Source: Paenibacillus sp. 1781tsa1 (GTDB taxonomy: Bacteria > Bacillota > Bacilli > Paenibacillales > Paenibacillaceae). From it: 64,000 bases of DNA. Both the position numbers and the translations under genes were made by a program. Positions 35,803 to 45,114 of the stretch are shown piece after piece. The stretch covers positions 682,001-746,000 of the forward strand of contig NZ_JAMYWY010000001.1 of assembly GCF_024159265.1 (NCBI RefSeq). The letters are read 5' to 3'. Numbering within the stretch: the stretch's first letter is position 1; each line of letters starts with the position of its first letter. The notes beneath the pieces are model-generated. The model was not told where the DNA came from, ran no database searches, and saw only the letters and a program-made list of their open reading frames with translations.

Positions 35803-35970
35803 TTATCTAAGGGAAGGAGAAGCATTTTTCTTCGCCATTTTTTGCTGTAAAATTTCATGAAAGGATAGACCTTGAGTGTTCTCATTCTCCTTTTTAGGAG
35901 CAGTGGTCGCCGTGTTGCGCGGATATTGGTGATGGTACGGGATCATTTGCTGAATAGGCATTTGGATCAT
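35803..35970 (-). CDS. Short hypothetical protein, 55 residues
   Basis: The minus strand shows AAAGGAGG, a 7-base spacer and ATG at 35970, then 55 codons to TAA. The product starts MIQMPIQQMIPYHHQYPRN and continues through ENTQGLSFHEILQQKMAKKN. The first half is Gln/Pro/His-rich; the second contains a predicted amphipathic helix. The excellent ribosome site is the main reason to accept it. I do not recognise a family. The SFHEILQQKM segment loosely recalls short flagellar-operon or scaffold proteins, but this is a weak impression. Confidence 0.65.
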   Translation of the reverse strand: MIQMPIQQMIPYHHQYPRNTATTAPKKENENTQGLSFHEILQQKMAKKNASPSLR

Positions 35971-35986
35971 CTTGGTTCCTCCTTTG

Positions 35987-36331
35987 AAACATTTTTTGAG
36001 TTATGTATTTCGACTGGTTACCATGCCAGGTGCGCATATAGGTACATGTGACTTGTTAGACGAAATAGAAGAGTTTAAGGCGTAATTCCAATTGGATTGT
36101 AGTGATTTTACCCGGTTTTAAGGAGATGTAAACGTTTTTAGGGAAATTCAGGAGTAAAGGACCTGATTTGAAAGGTTTTGTGTGGGAGGATAGCAATGGT
36201 TGTTATGTGAATAGTCCCAATTTTAAGGAAGTCAATGGTACCCGCTTATGAGGCATATTGTCCGGTTGAATAGGTAGGTTACATGCTAACTAACTTGGTA
36301 CTATAGGCGGTTGTATCATGGGATGAACATC
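35987..36331. other. Intergenic region, no gene seen
   Basis: About 345 bases contain no open frame with a ribosome site on either strand. It should hold the promoter of the minus-strand 55-residue gene. AAGGAGATG at about 36120 has no usable frame after it. Confidence 0.5.
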
Positions 36332-36357
36332 AAAAAACTGCCGAGCGAACTCGGCAG
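36332..36357 (-). terminator. Terminator of the zinc-ribbon protein gene (minus strand)
   Basis: CTGCCGAG-CGAA-CTCGGCAG, with AAAAAA on the plus strand giving the T run for minus-strand transcripts. Confidence 0.8.
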
Positions 36358-36422
36358 CTTGCATGATATGCAGAAGGATGCGAGGAAACTTTGATCCTGT
36401 CTGAGGTGATATAGTGTTGGCT

Positions 36423-37241
36423 TTATCTACTTTGGCGAACGGCGATGTATATATCGACTTGTACACTTTCGGGATTCAGGCTGCGTTCATCATACAATTC
36501 AAAATCCCCGGTGAACGTACGATCACTTTGTCTCTCCCATGCCCACACGGCTCCCCATGCTTCGCTAACAACCTCTGCCATTGGCCCTTTTCTGGAAGTG
36601 AATATGGCGTAAGTTGCAGGCGGGAGCAGAATGTCGTCCAATCCTTCAGGTAATGATTCTTCCGGACTGACCTCATGCCCAACCAGTATGGTGTACTCTC
36701 CGGTTATGCCATCGGTGTAATCCGTGTAACAGCCATAGCGGGCAGCTTCGGGTGCAGGGAGGTGCTCTGAGGCAAAATAATTGTTCCAGAGTCCGTGGAT
36801 ACAGCCTTTGCCACTAATCTCAATGGCATTGGTTGTGCGGGCGGATATGCCGGCAAGACGTTTGCCTGGGAGCGTGACATAACGAACGGGCTGGGCAGAT
36901 AACGATTGAGTTGTTGTAACCTGGCCAGGTATAGCAGAAGTGGGAGCGTTTTCCTCCAGAGATTCTTCATGTTGATCCGTTGTATTCGTGCGCCAACGTT
37001 TCAAAAAAGGGAGCTGATTACGCAGCATCGAACGAGCGGATTCTTCATCCATGCCCTCGTCCTTCAGAATGGCAGTGCACATCTCCGTCATGCCTTCGAG
37101 TGAAATACCGGGCTGCGCGAACTGGCCCTCTTTGTAACAATAGATACAGTATTCACGGGTTGTGCTTCCATCTGCTTCCGTTCCGAATTGAACAGGGGTG
37201 GTGAGTGGCATGCCGCAGCTTTGACATACAGTAACGTTCAT
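36423..37241 (-). CDS. Zinc-ribbon plus GyrI-like effector-binding protein
   Basis: The 272-residue protein joins two domains. Residues 1-85 are a zinc ribbon (CQSCGMPL at 6-13, CIYCYKEG at about 32-39) with a helical tail, as in the putative zinc-ribbon family often fused to regulators. Residues about 120-268 are a GyrI/AraC-type effector-binding domain (KRLAGISARTTN, YGCYTDY, PPATYAIFTSRKG, DFELYDERS, VDIYIAVRQ). Such domains bind small molecules such as drugs. No DNA-binding domain is present. The WYL regulator gene lies 81 bases upstream on the same strand, so the pair may form one operon. Function inferred. Confidence 0.8.
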   Translation of the reverse strand: MNVTVCQSCGMPLTTPVQFGTEADGSTTREYCIYCYKEGQFAQPGISLEGMTEMCTAILKDEGMDEESARSMLRNQLPFLKRWRTNTTDQHEESLEENAPTSAIPGQVTTTQSLSAQPVRYVTLPGKRLAGISARTTNAIEISGKGCIHGLWNNYFASEHLPAPEAARYGCYTDYTDGITGEYTILVGHEVSPEESLPEGLDDILLPPATYAIFTSRKGPMAEVVSEAWGAVWAWERQSDRTFTGDFELYDERSLNPESVQVDIYIAVRQSR

Positions 37242-37322
37242 CTTTTATTCCTCCTTGGGTATATATGCAACTTCAACCTGAACATATTTGAAGTATACGG
37301 GGAGGAACTGGACAGCTGTCTG

Positions 37323-38273
37323 TCAGGTTTGAGCGGAGGTTTTATAATTTTGAACAATTTGTTCGGCTATACGGCACACATTATCCCGAATATGCAAGGG
37401 TTCCAGCACCTCAACATCCGCCCCAAAGCCCAAGATGAAGCCGTACAGCCAGTTATCTTCTGGAAAAGCGACCTGGCTGATATAATAGCCGTTCCCGTCA
37501 GGCAATACATTTTCAATACCGAACCATTCCTCCGCAACATGATGGATACGGGCATGGAATCTCAGGGTAATCCCAATCTGGTTGTCTGGCCGGCTCCATT
37601 CCTGCTGCCACGGCCGGTCTTGAAGGTTGATGGATTTTCGTTCAAAGTGCTCTGCAGCAAGAGAGACGTCTTTCATACGAACCAGCTTGAACATGCGGAA
37701 TTCATTTCGTTCATGGCAAAAAGCATACAGATACCACGCGTGCCTCTTCAGCACAAGCGTGTGGGGATCAACCGTACGATAGGTCTGTGCACCTTCGGCG
37801 CTGCAATAGGCGAAATAAATGCATTGAAGCTGATCGATTCCCTGATCAATAACTTTTAGTTTCTGTTGCAGCGCTTCAGGGTGCGTCCACGTTGAATGAT
37901 CCACGATGAAGCGGTGCGTGCTGGCTTGAAAATCTTCATTTTTGGCTTCCGGAACGATACTGCTTAGCTTTTCCACCAGCAGTTCACGTGCAGCATTTGT
38001 ATGTGAGGTGGATATACTGCGCAGGGCTGTGACGATGGAAACAAGATCCTTGTCGGTTAACAGATTGCGATCCAGACGATACCCTTCCGCTAGACCGATG
38101 CCTCCGCTTGCTCCCTGATAGGTCACGACCGGAATTCCGGCTTGTCCCAATGTGTCGATATCCCGATAGATCGTCCGGATTGACACTTCGAACATATCGG
38201 CCAGATCTTTTGCCTGTACCCGCCCACGATTGATTAGCAGCACCACGATGGCCAACAAACGCTCCAGTTTCAT
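37323..38273 (-). CDS. HTH-WYL transcriptional regulator (YafY family)
   Basis: The 316-residue regulator has an N-terminal HTH_11 domain (LERLLAIVVLLINRGRVQAK, then DMFEVSIRTIYRDIDTLGQA at about 28-47). A WYL domain follows at about 140-225 (HAWYLYAFCHERNEFRMF), then the WCX extension (GFGADVEVLEPLHIRD). WYL domains bind nucleic acids or nucleotides and often respond to DNA damage or small ligands; which applies here is unknown. It is divergent from the vanR-like gene. It lies upstream of the effector-binding protein on the same strand. Confidence 0.87.
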   Translation of the reverse strand: MKLERLLAIVVLLINRGRVQAKDLADMFEVSIRTIYRDIDTLGQAGIPVVTYQGASGGIGLAEGYRLDRNLLTDKDLVSIVTALRSISTSHTNAARELLVEKLSSIVPEAKNEDFQASTHRFIVDHSTWTHPEALQQKLKVIDQGIDQLQCIYFAYCSAEGAQTYRTVDPHTLVLKRHAWYLYAFCHERNEFRMFKLVRMKDVSLAAEHFERKSINLQDRPWQQEWSRPDNQIGITLRFHARIHHVAEEWFGIENVLPDGNGYYISQVAFPEDNWLYGFILGFGADVEVLEPLHIRDNVCRIAEQIVQNYKTSAQT

Positions 38274-38392
38274 AGCTTTAATGTCCTTTCAATTATGGCG
38301 ATAACATTGCTTTCAATTGTTTATCTGGTACTTATCTGTTAGATTCATAGGTGTTATATTGCCCAGCATCCCATATAGGAGTGAAATAAGCA

Positions 38393-39091
38393 ATGAAGCG
38401 AATTACGATTCTGATCGCAGACGATGAAGTTGAGATCGCGGATCTGGTGGCTTTACATTTACAAAAAGAAGGCTATCATACCGTCAAGGCATCTGACGGA
38501 CAGTCAGCACTACAGGCGATTCAGACACATGCCATTGATTTGGCTGTTCTGGACATTATGATGCCGGGTATGGATGGGTATGAGGTGACCCGCAAAATAC
38601 GGGAACAGCATCATTTTCCGATCATTTTCCTGAGTGCCAAAACCTCGGACATGGATAAAATTACGGGGCTCGTGATGGGTGCGGATGATTATATGACCAA
38701 ACCGTTTAATCCGATGGAACTTGTAGCACGCGTGAATTCTCAATTGCGGCGTTCATTGCAATTTAGCCAGTCCACAGCGGCGGTTCAGCGCTCGATTCTG
38801 GAAAAGGGCGGACTTGTCATTGTACCGGAGCAGCATAGCGTGACGCTTTACGGTAAACCGCTGGAGTTAACACCGAAGGAATTTGATATTTTAGTGTTGC
38901 TCGCGAGCAATCCGAAACAGGTCTTTAGCGCAGAAAGCATTTTTGAAAAGGTATGGGGAGAGGCTTATTTCGAAAGTGGCAATACCGTTATGGTACATAT
39001 TCGGACGCTGCGCAAGAAGCTCGGAGAAGATGTAGACAAGAACAAGTTTATCAAAACCATTTGGGGCGTGGGGTACACGTTCAATGACTAA
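38393..39091 (+). CDS. vanR: OmpR-family response regulator, VanR-like
   Basis: The 232-residue regulator has a receiver domain with the phosphorylation site Asp54 (LAVLDIMMPGMDGYE), Lys in FLSAKTSD and an OmpR-type winged helix (LELTPKEFDILVLLASN, GNTVMVHIRTLRKKLGE). It overlaps the kinase gene by 8 bases. AGGAGTGAAATAAGC precedes the ATG. The downstream vanY- and vanZ-like genes make the VanR assignment likely, but no vanHAX genes are present, so the signal need not be vancomycin. Confidence 0.82.
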   Translation: MKRITILIADDEVEIADLVALHLQKEGYHTVKASDGQSALQAIQTHAIDLAVLDIMMPGMDGYEVTRKIREQHHFPIIFLSAKTSDMDKITGLVMGADDYMTKPFNPMELVARVNSQLRRSLQFSQSTAAVQRSILEKGGLVIVPEQHSVTLYGKPLELTPKEFDILVLLASNPKQVFSAESIFEKVWGEAYFESGNTVMVHIRTLRKKLGEDVDKNKFIKTIWGVGYTFND

Positions 39092-40172
39092 ACGCAGAAG
39101 CTTTCGCACAACGATGATTATGCTGCTCGGTCTGAGCATGCTGTCTTCTGGCGCCGTAACATTTATCGTGTACAGGCTGTTGCAGATGTATTATGCAGGG
39201 GTCAGGAGAGAAGATCCGCTGGCGGAATATCGTAATATCATGAGAAGTATTGGCGATTTATATGTGTTTATGCTGCTCTTCATCCCGCTTGCAATTTTAT
39301 TTTTCTACTTGTTTACGAGACCCTATGTCACGTATTTCAAAGAGATTTCCGCAGGCATTAATCACTTGGCCAATGGAGACTTTCAGCATCGTGTCCAGAT
39401 CTCGTCCAAGGATGAATTGGGTTCGATTGCGGAGAGTGTGAATATGGCAAGCCAGAAGCTGCGGGAGGCGATGGAACGAGGTGACTTTGCCGAGAACAGC
39501 AAAGACCAGCTCATCGTAAACCTCGCGCATGATCTGCGAACGCCGCTGACCTCTGTGCTGGGCTATCTGGATCTGCTGATGAAGGATGATCAACTGACAG
39601 AGGAGCAAGTACGACACTTTACATCGATTGCATTCACCAAATCACAACGTCTGGAGAAGCTGATTGATGATTTGTTCGAAATTACCCGTATGAATTATGG
39701 CATGCTGCCTATAAACAAGACACAGCTGGATCTTAGTGAACTGCTAAAACAGATGAACGAAGAGCTCTATCCTGTATTTGAAAAGAACCAACTGATCACC
39801 CGTTTAAAAATAGACACTGAACTTACTGTCTCCGGTGATGGTGAGCTGCTGGCTCGTGTGTTCGAGAATCTGCTGATTAACGCTGCACGGCACGGCAAGG
39901 ATGGCATGTACGTGGATATTAACGGATATCGTGATGCAGAACAGATCATTATTCAGGTGATTAACTATGGGGGACATATTCGTCCAGAGGAATTGCCGCA
40001 TATCTTCGATATGTATTACACCGGAGATCGTGCCCGGACCCCTCAAGAGGGTGGGACAGGCCTTGGCTTATTTATTGCACGCAATATCGTGGAGCAGCAT
40101 GACGGTACGATTTCGGCCCAGAGTGATGTGGTACGGACGCAATTTGAAGTTCGTTTGCCCGTATTCCAATAA
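39084..40172 (+). CDS. vanS: Sensor histidine kinase, VanS-like
   Basis: The 362-residue membrane kinase has two N-terminal membrane segments with a short outer loop of about 35 residues (YYAGVRREDPLAEYRN), a HAMP domain, and a HisKA domain with His149 in LAHDLRTPLTSVLGYLDLL. The ATPase domain carries FENLLINAARHG, the G1-like region GGHIRPEELPHIF and GGTGLGLFIARNI. The short sensor loop is like VanS of the VanA/B types. It overlaps vanR by 8 bases and is followed by the D,D-carboxypeptidase gene. Confidence 0.82.
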   Translation: MTKRRSFRTTMIMLLGLSMLSSGAVTFIVYRLLQMYYAGVRREDPLAEYRNIMRSIGDLYVFMLLFIPLAILFFYLFTRPYVTYFKEISAGINHLANGDFQHRVQISSKDELGSIAESVNMASQKLREAMERGDFAENSKDQLIVNLAHDLRTPLTSVLGYLDLLMKDDQLTEEQVRHFTSIAFTKSQRLEKLIDDLFEITRMNYGMLPINKTQLDLSELLKQMNEELYPVFEKNQLITRLKIDTELTVSGDGELLARVFENLLINAARHGKDGMYVDINGYRDAEQIIIQVINYGGHIRPEELPHIFDMYYTGDRARTPQEGGTGLGLFIARNIVEQHDGTISAQSDVVRTQFEVRLPVFQ

Positions 40173-40271
40173 GGTTCGACGTCAAATTTAAGAAAAACTT
40201 TAAAATTGCCCTGCTTTTTCTTTAACTTGTTTTGTCTATCCTTGATGTATGAGGTAAAAGGAGGAACAAGC

Positions 40272-41135
40272 ATGAAAAAGTGGGGCTTTTTAATATGTAT
40301 CGTTTTGGTTGGATATATTGTTACACAATCACCGGGATGGCTTCAGCAGAAGAATGAGATGCCCATCGAGATTCAGAATACGCGTGAAAATCCTGCAGGT
40401 TATACGGTATCCGTCACAGGAAATATTAAGGATCAGGTACATAAGGGCAATTTGTTACTGGTTAATAAGCAATACCCCGTTCACGAGGAGGGGGGTAGAT
40501 CCGATATTGTATATGTGGCGGATGAAGATGATCTGCTTCGTGGATATGGAATAATGGATCGGAAAATCATGTTATCCCGGCAGGTGGCACAGGAGTTTCG
40601 GAAGATGGTTGAAGCAGCAGGCGAAGAGGGAGTCCGATATTTTCTCATGAGCAGTGGGTACAGGGACTTTGAGAAGCAGGACGAGCTATATCAGGAAATG
40701 GGTTCAGACTATGCACTTCCTGCGGGTCACAGTGAGCATAATCTCGGCTTATCCCTGGATGTCGGTTCAAGTCTGGCTGCCATGAATGAAGCACCGGAGG
40801 GTGACTGGCTGGAGAAAAATGCATGGAAATACGGATTTATTTTGCGTTACCCGAAAGATAAAGTAAGCATCACGGGTATTCAATATGAACCATGGCACTT
40901 TCGATATGTGGGGTTGCCCCACAGTGCTATCATGCATAAGAACAATCTGGTACTGGAGGAGTACCTTGATATGTTGAAGGAGAAGGAGAACATCTCTGTT
41001 GAAGTAGAGGATGAGACGTATCATATCCGCTATTATCGGGCCACTGGAGATACGACTGTTTACATACCTGAGCACGGCGAAACTGAAATATCGGGTGACA
41101 ACATGGATGGCGTCATTGTCACCGTAAAGAAATAA
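40272..41135 (+). CDS. vanY: VanY-type D-alanyl-D-alanine carboxypeptidase (M15B)
   Basis: The 287-residue enzyme has an N-terminal signal anchor (MKKWGFLICIVLVGYIV). It removes the terminal D-Ala from cell-wall precursors or muropeptides. Zinc-site segments are SSGYRDFEKQ, AGHSEHNLGLSLDVG (His153, then the Asp) and EPWHFRYVG. An unusual tail of about 60 residues follows (SVEVEDETYHIRYYRATGD), a small beta domain also known in VanY. ATG 40272 follows AAAGGAGG. It is the third gene of the vanRSYZ-like cluster. Confidence 0.88.
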   Translation: MKKWGFLICIVLVGYIVTQSPGWLQQKNEMPIEIQNTRENPAGYTVSVTGNIKDQVHKGNLLLVNKQYPVHEEGGRSDIVYVADEDDLLRGYGIMDRKIMLSRQVAQEFRKMVEAAGEEGVRYFLMSSGYRDFEKQDELYQEMGSDYALPAGHSEHNLGLSLDVGSSLAAMNEAPEGDWLEKNAWKYGFILRYPKDKVSITGIQYEPWHFRYVGLPHSAIMHKNNLVLEEYLDMLKEKENISVEVEDETYHIRYYRATGDTTVYIPEHGETEISGDNMDGVIVTVKK

Positions 41136-41163
41136 CAGGGCAACACAAAGGAGGCAAAACAAC

Positions 41164-41724
41164 ATGAAACACAACAACCAGAAGAAAAGCAAACATTACA
41201 TCCTTTGGACTGCCGTGTTCATTATCTATCTATATCTGTTGACTAAGCTGATCCTGTTCAAAGGAAGTGCTGTCGACTTTGGCATCGTGAAGGTTCGACT
41301 GATGGCGTTCTTGCAACAACCGGATCTGATTCATACGCGAACCATCAACCTGACGCCATTTCAGGAAATTTCACGAGACTGGAACAGCCTGTCATCACAT
41401 CGCCCAGGTACAGCAATTCATCTGGTTGGGAATGTTCTGGCTTTTATCCCACTGGGTATCTTCATTCCTGTTCTGACGGGCAACAAATTATTCTCTGGAA
41501 TAAAGGTATTCCTGCTGTCCCTGCTGCTCAGTCTGGGCTATGAGGTGACACAGTTAGTGACTGGCATGGGCATATTTGATGTGGATGACCTGATGCTTAA
41601 TACGCTCGGCGGCTTGATTGGGTATATCATTTTCACCATGGCCATTGGCCTGAAAAGGGTGTTGGTGGGAGGAGAATCCCGCGTGACGGCGAAAAAGTTA
41701 AATTCTAAGGAAAGTCACGTGTAA
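41164..41724 (+). CDS. vanZ: VanZ family membrane protein
   Basis: The 186-residue protein has four or five membrane helices. The VanZ signature is present: NLTPFQEI near residue 60, then HLVGNVLAFIPLGIFIP and GYEVTQL, then FDVDDLMLNTLGGLIGY. VanZ of Tn1546 lowers susceptibility to teicoplanin by an unclear route. AAAGGAGG precedes the ATG. It lies 28 bases after vanY and 13 before a small membrane protein gene. Confidence 0.88.
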   Translation: MKHNNQKKSKHYILWTAVFIIYLYLLTKLILFKGSAVDFGIVKVRLMAFLQQPDLIHTRTINLTPFQEISRDWNSLSSHRPGTAIHLVGNVLAFIPLGIFIPVLTGNKLFSGIKVFLLSLLLSLGYEVTQLVTGMGIFDVDDLMLNTLGGLIGYIIFTMAIGLKRVLVGGESRVTAKKLNSKESHV

Positions 41725-41737
41725 GGAGGGGAACAAC

Positions 41738-41947
41738 TTGATTATAATGGCTGTATTATTCATTAGCGCAGGGCTGATGTTTCTCGTGTATCCGCACAGT
41801 GTTACGAATGCTTCGGATCAACAGATCAAGGATCGAGTTATTACGTCTAGATGGGTCGGAGGCTCGTTAATTATCTTGGCGTGTCTGTTTCTGATCATGG
41901 GCACGATTCAACTGTTCGATCAAGCCTCACATCACATTGGGCATTAG
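41738..41947 (+). CDS. Small two-helix membrane protein
   Basis: The 69-residue product has two hydrophobic helices (AVLFISAGLMFLVYP and GGSLIILACLFLIMGTIQLF) joined by a polar loop. The TTG start at 41738 follows AAGGAGGGG. It is the last gene of the vanRSYZ-like operon, and a terminator follows. The family is unknown to me; it resembles the DUF6199-type small proteins, which is uncertain. Confidence 0.65.
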   Translation: MIIMAVLFISAGLMFLVYPHSVTNASDQQIKDRVITSRWVGGSLIILACLFLIMGTIQLFDQASHHIGH

Positions 41948-42004
41948 CAGGTGATTGGATTGAAAATTGATTTTAAATGTATCCCGATTATGAAAAGCAA
42001 AGCC

Positions 42005-42053
42005 AAAAAAGCTCCCCATCATCGTGCTGAGTGCACGTAATGGGGAGCTTTTC
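42005..42053. terminator. Bidirectional terminator between the van-like operon and aconitase
   Basis: AAAAAAGCTCCCCAT pairs with ATGGGGAGCTTTT, with a further CGTGC/GCACG pairing inside. It serves both convergent units. Confidence 0.88.
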
Positions 42054-42086
42054 TGTATAACTTCATCACATTAATGATTTATATCA

Positions 42087-44801
42087 TTAAGCTTTTTTCA
42101 TCATTTGACGCAATACAGTTTGCAGGATACCACCGTTATGGTAGTAATCCACGTCAACCATGCTGTCCAGACGAGCGATAACAGGGAATTCGAACTGTGT
42201 ACCGTCTTCACGAGTTACAGTAACTTTCAACTCTTGTCCTGGCTTCACATCATTGCTGAGGCCAGTAATGTCATACGTTTCACGTCCGTTCAGACCAAGG
42301 CTGGACCAGCCGTGACCTTCCTGGAATTGCAATGGCATTACGCCCATGCCTACCAAGTTACTGCGGTGGATACGCTCGAAGCTTTCGGCGATAACGGCTT
42401 TGACGCCGAGCAGGAATGTTCCTTTTGCCGCCCAGTCACGGGAGCTTCCTGTACCATACTCTTTACCTGCGATGACGATCAGGTTCTGTCCTTCATCCTG
42501 ATACTTCATGGAAGCATCGTAGATGGACATTTCTTCGTCTGTCGGCAAGTATTTCGTGATACCACCCTCGGTACCCGGAGCTACCTGGTTACGAATACGA
42601 ATGTTGGCAAACGTACCACGCATCATGACCTCATGGTTACCACGGCGTGAACCGTAGGAGTTGAAGTCTTTGCGCTCTACGCCATGCTCTTTCAAGTACA
42701 GTCCAGCTGGGCTGGATACTGCAATATTACCAGCTGGCGAGATATGGTCCGTTGTTACGGAATCCGCAAGCAATGCCATAACGCGTGCAGAACGGATATC
42801 TGCGATATCGTTCAACTTGTCGCCAAGCTCTTGGAAGAACGGAGGATTCTGAATGTACGTGGAATTTGGATCCCACTCGTACAATTCACCTTCCGGTACA
42901 GAGATTGCATTCCAACGCTCATTGGCTGTAAATACGTTCTCGTACTTGTTGCGGAACATCTGAGCGTTCAGGGAACTTGCAATGGTATCCTTGATTTCCT
43001 CGGAGCTAGGCCAGAGGTCTTTCAGGAATACAGGCTCATTGTTCGTATCATAACCGATTGGATCGGTTTCAAAGTCAATATTTACAGTACCTGCAAGTGC
43101 ATATGCCACAACGAGTGGTGGAGATGCCAGGTAGTTGGCTTTAACTTGTGCGTGCACACGGCCTTCAAAGTTACGGTTACCGGACAATACAGCCGCTACG
43201 GTCATATCGTTCTCAGCAATCGCTTCGCTCACTTCGTCCGGCAGCGGGCCAGAGTTACCGATGCAAGTCGCACAGCCATAGCCGGCAACGTTGAATCCGA
43301 GTTGGTCCAGATATGGAATCAGGCCTGCTTTTTCCAGGTACTCGGTAACTACAAGGGAACCTGGTGTCAGACTGCTCTTCACATATCCTGGCTTGGTCAG
43401 GCCGCGTTCAACTGCTTTTTTCGCCAGCAGTCCCGCTCCAACCATAACACTTGGATTCGAAGTGTTCGTACAACTTGTGATCGCCGCGATCACAACAGCG
43501 CCTGCTTTCAGTTCACTGGAGGAACCGTTCGGGTGCTTCACAGGTACCGCTTGCTCAATTTTCTCATCGCTCAGCCCGTAACCACCTTTATCTACAGGTG
43601 TACGGATGATGCTATTGAAGCTTTCCTTCATTTGTGTCAGCTCGATGCGATCCTGTGGACGTTTTGGTCCGGCAAGACTTGGTACAACAGAACCGAGATC
43701 CAGTTCAATCACATCTGTGAATTCAGGGTCAACGGTGCTGGAAGTACGGAACATGCCTTGAGCTTTGTAGTAAGCTTCAACCAACTCCACTTGCTCGTCA
43801 GGACGGCCAGTGCTGCGCAGATAGTTCAACGTTTCACTATCGACAGGGAAGAAACCGATCGTTGCGCCGTACTCTGGTGCCATGTTGGCTACTGTTGCAC
43901 GGTCAGCCAGACCGATGTTGGCAAGACCAGGTCCGTAGAACTCTACGAATTTACCAACAACGCCTTTTTTACGAAGCAATTGGGTAACTGTCAGTGCCAG
44001 ATCCGTTGCTGTTGCGCCTTCACTCAGGCTGCCTGTCAGTTTGAAACCGATAACGTCCGGTGTTACAAAGTAAAGCGGTTGGCCCAGCATACCTGCTTCG
44101 GCCTCGATTCCACCAACACCCCAACCAACAACGCCAAGTCCGTTGATCATGGTGGTGTGGGAGTCAGTACCTACGAGGGAATCCGGGAATACAACGGTCT
44201 CGCCGTCAACAGTTTTCGTTGCTGCCACGGAAGCCAGATACTCCAGGTTAACCTGGTGAACGATCCCTGTGGATGGTGGAACTGCACGGAAGTTGTTGAA
44301 TGCCGTTTGCGCCCAGCGCAAGAAGCGGTAACGCTCTTCATTACGCTCGAACTCAACTTTGATATTGTAATCAAGTGCATCGTTGGTACCAAAAGCATCA
44401 ACCATAACGGAGTGGTCGATAACGAGATCGACGGGTACAAGCGGGTTGATCTGTTTCGGGTCGCCGCCTGCTTTTTTTACGGTATCACGCATCGCAGCGA
44501 GGTCAACGACAACCGGTACACCGGTGAAATCCTGCAGTACGATACGTGCAGGAATGAATGGGATTTCCTTGTTATTATCACGGCCATCTGCCCAGCCGGT
44601 CAGTTGTTTTACATGTTCTTCGGTAATGGCACGTCCGTCGAATTGACGAATTGCTGCTTCAAGCAACACTTTAATGGAGAAAGGAAGCCTGGAAAGATCG
44701 CCGTGGCCGTTTTCCTGAAGAGCATCGAGACTGTAGTAGCGGTAAGACTTGCCTCCAACCTCAAGACTGCGAGCGGCGGAGAAATGATTCTTTGCTGACA
44801 T
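42087..44801 (-). CDS. acnA: Aconitate hydratase
   Basis: The 904-residue TCA-cycle enzyme interconverts citrate and isocitrate. [4Fe-4S] ligands are Cys444 ([10 protein letters not shown]), Cys510 and Cys513 ([12 protein letters not shown]). The C-terminal swivel domain has the conserved [13 protein letters not shown]. It is the Bacillus CitB type, which also binds mRNA when iron is short. It is a single-gene unit. The 313-base upstream region contains the palindrome GTTTCAT-CAG-ATGAAAC, 93 bases from the start codon. Confidence 0.97.
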   Translation of the reverse strand: MSAKNHFSAARSLEVGGKSYRYYSLDALQENGHGDLSRLPFSIKVLLEAAIRQFDGRAITEEHVKQLTGWADGRDNNKEIPFIPARIVLQDFTGVPVVVDLAAMRDTVKKAGGDPKQINPLVPVDLVIDHSVMVDAFGTNDALDYNIKVEFERNEERYRFLRWAQTAFNNFRAVPPSTGIVHQVNLEYLASVAATKTVDGETVVFPDSLVGTDSHTTMINGLGVVGWGVGGIEAEAGMLGQPLYFVTPDVIGFKLTGSLSEGATATDLALTVTQLLRKKGVVGKFVEFYGPGLANIGLADRATVANMAPEYGATIGFFPVDSETLNYLRSTGRPDEQVELVEAYYKAQGMFRTSSTVDPEFTDVIELDLGSVVPSLAGPKRPQDRIELTQMKESFNSIIRTPVDKGGYGLSDEKIEQAVPVKHPNGSSSELKAGAVVIAAITSCTNTSNPSVMVGAGLLAKKAVERGLTKPGYVKSSLTPGSLVVTEYLEKAGLIPYLDQLGFNVAGYGCATCIGNSGPLPDEVSEAIAENDMTVAAVLSGNRNFEGRVHAQVKANYLASPPLVVAYALAGTVNIDFETDPIGYDTNNEPVFLKDLWPSSEEIKDTIASSLNAQMFRNKYENVFTANERWNAISVPEGELYEWDPNSTYIQNPPFFQELGDKLNDIADIRSARVMALLADSVTTDHISPAGNIAVSSPAGLYLKEHGVERKDFNSYGSRRGNHEVMMRGTFANIRIRNQVAPGTEGGITKYLPTDEEMSIYDASMKYQDEGQNLIVIAGKEYGTGSSRDWAAKGTFLLGVKAVIAESFERIHRSNLVGMGVMPLQFQEGHGWSSLGLNGRETYDITGLSNDVKPGQELKVTVTREDGTQFEFPVIARLDSMVDVDYYHNGGILQTVLRQMMKKA

Positions 44802-44893
44802 ACATGTACCTCCTTGGGATGTGTCGGTGAGATGAAGAAAACGTTCATTTAGGTGAAGAACAGGCCTTCATCGTTCCGTGTTCTTGTTCGTTA

Positions 44894-44910
44894 GTTTCAT
44901 CAGATGAAAC
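44894..44910. promoter_or_regulatory. Palindrome upstream of aconitase, same arms as the IclR-gene operator
   Basis: GTTTCAT-CAG-ATGAAAC has arms identical to GTTTCAT-GTG-ATGAAAC at 30290-30306. The rest of the intergenic region to 45114 shows no other clear site. Which gene (acnA or the amidase-domain gene) it controls is inferred from distance. Confidence 0.5.
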
Positions 44911-45114
44911 GTAATTTCATAATCATGACTTTAGTATTAAGTATACCGTTTTCACCTCCGTACGTAAAGGTCTTTTTGCCTGATCAAGCAAGCTTTTGGA
45001 CCAATGAAGGCGTTTTCGTGAAGCGGGCAGGAATAAGATATCTCGTGTACCTGTATTTGCCGAATTTTGGATCTCCTTCCCGAGCCGTGTACATACAACC
45101 GGGGACCCTCTCAT

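Noticed and set aside
42684..44798. A 704-codon plus-strand frame opposite aconitase
   Set aside because: It is the mirror of a highly conserved gene. Its translation has no recognisable motif, is rich in Cys and Arg, and lacks a ribosome site.
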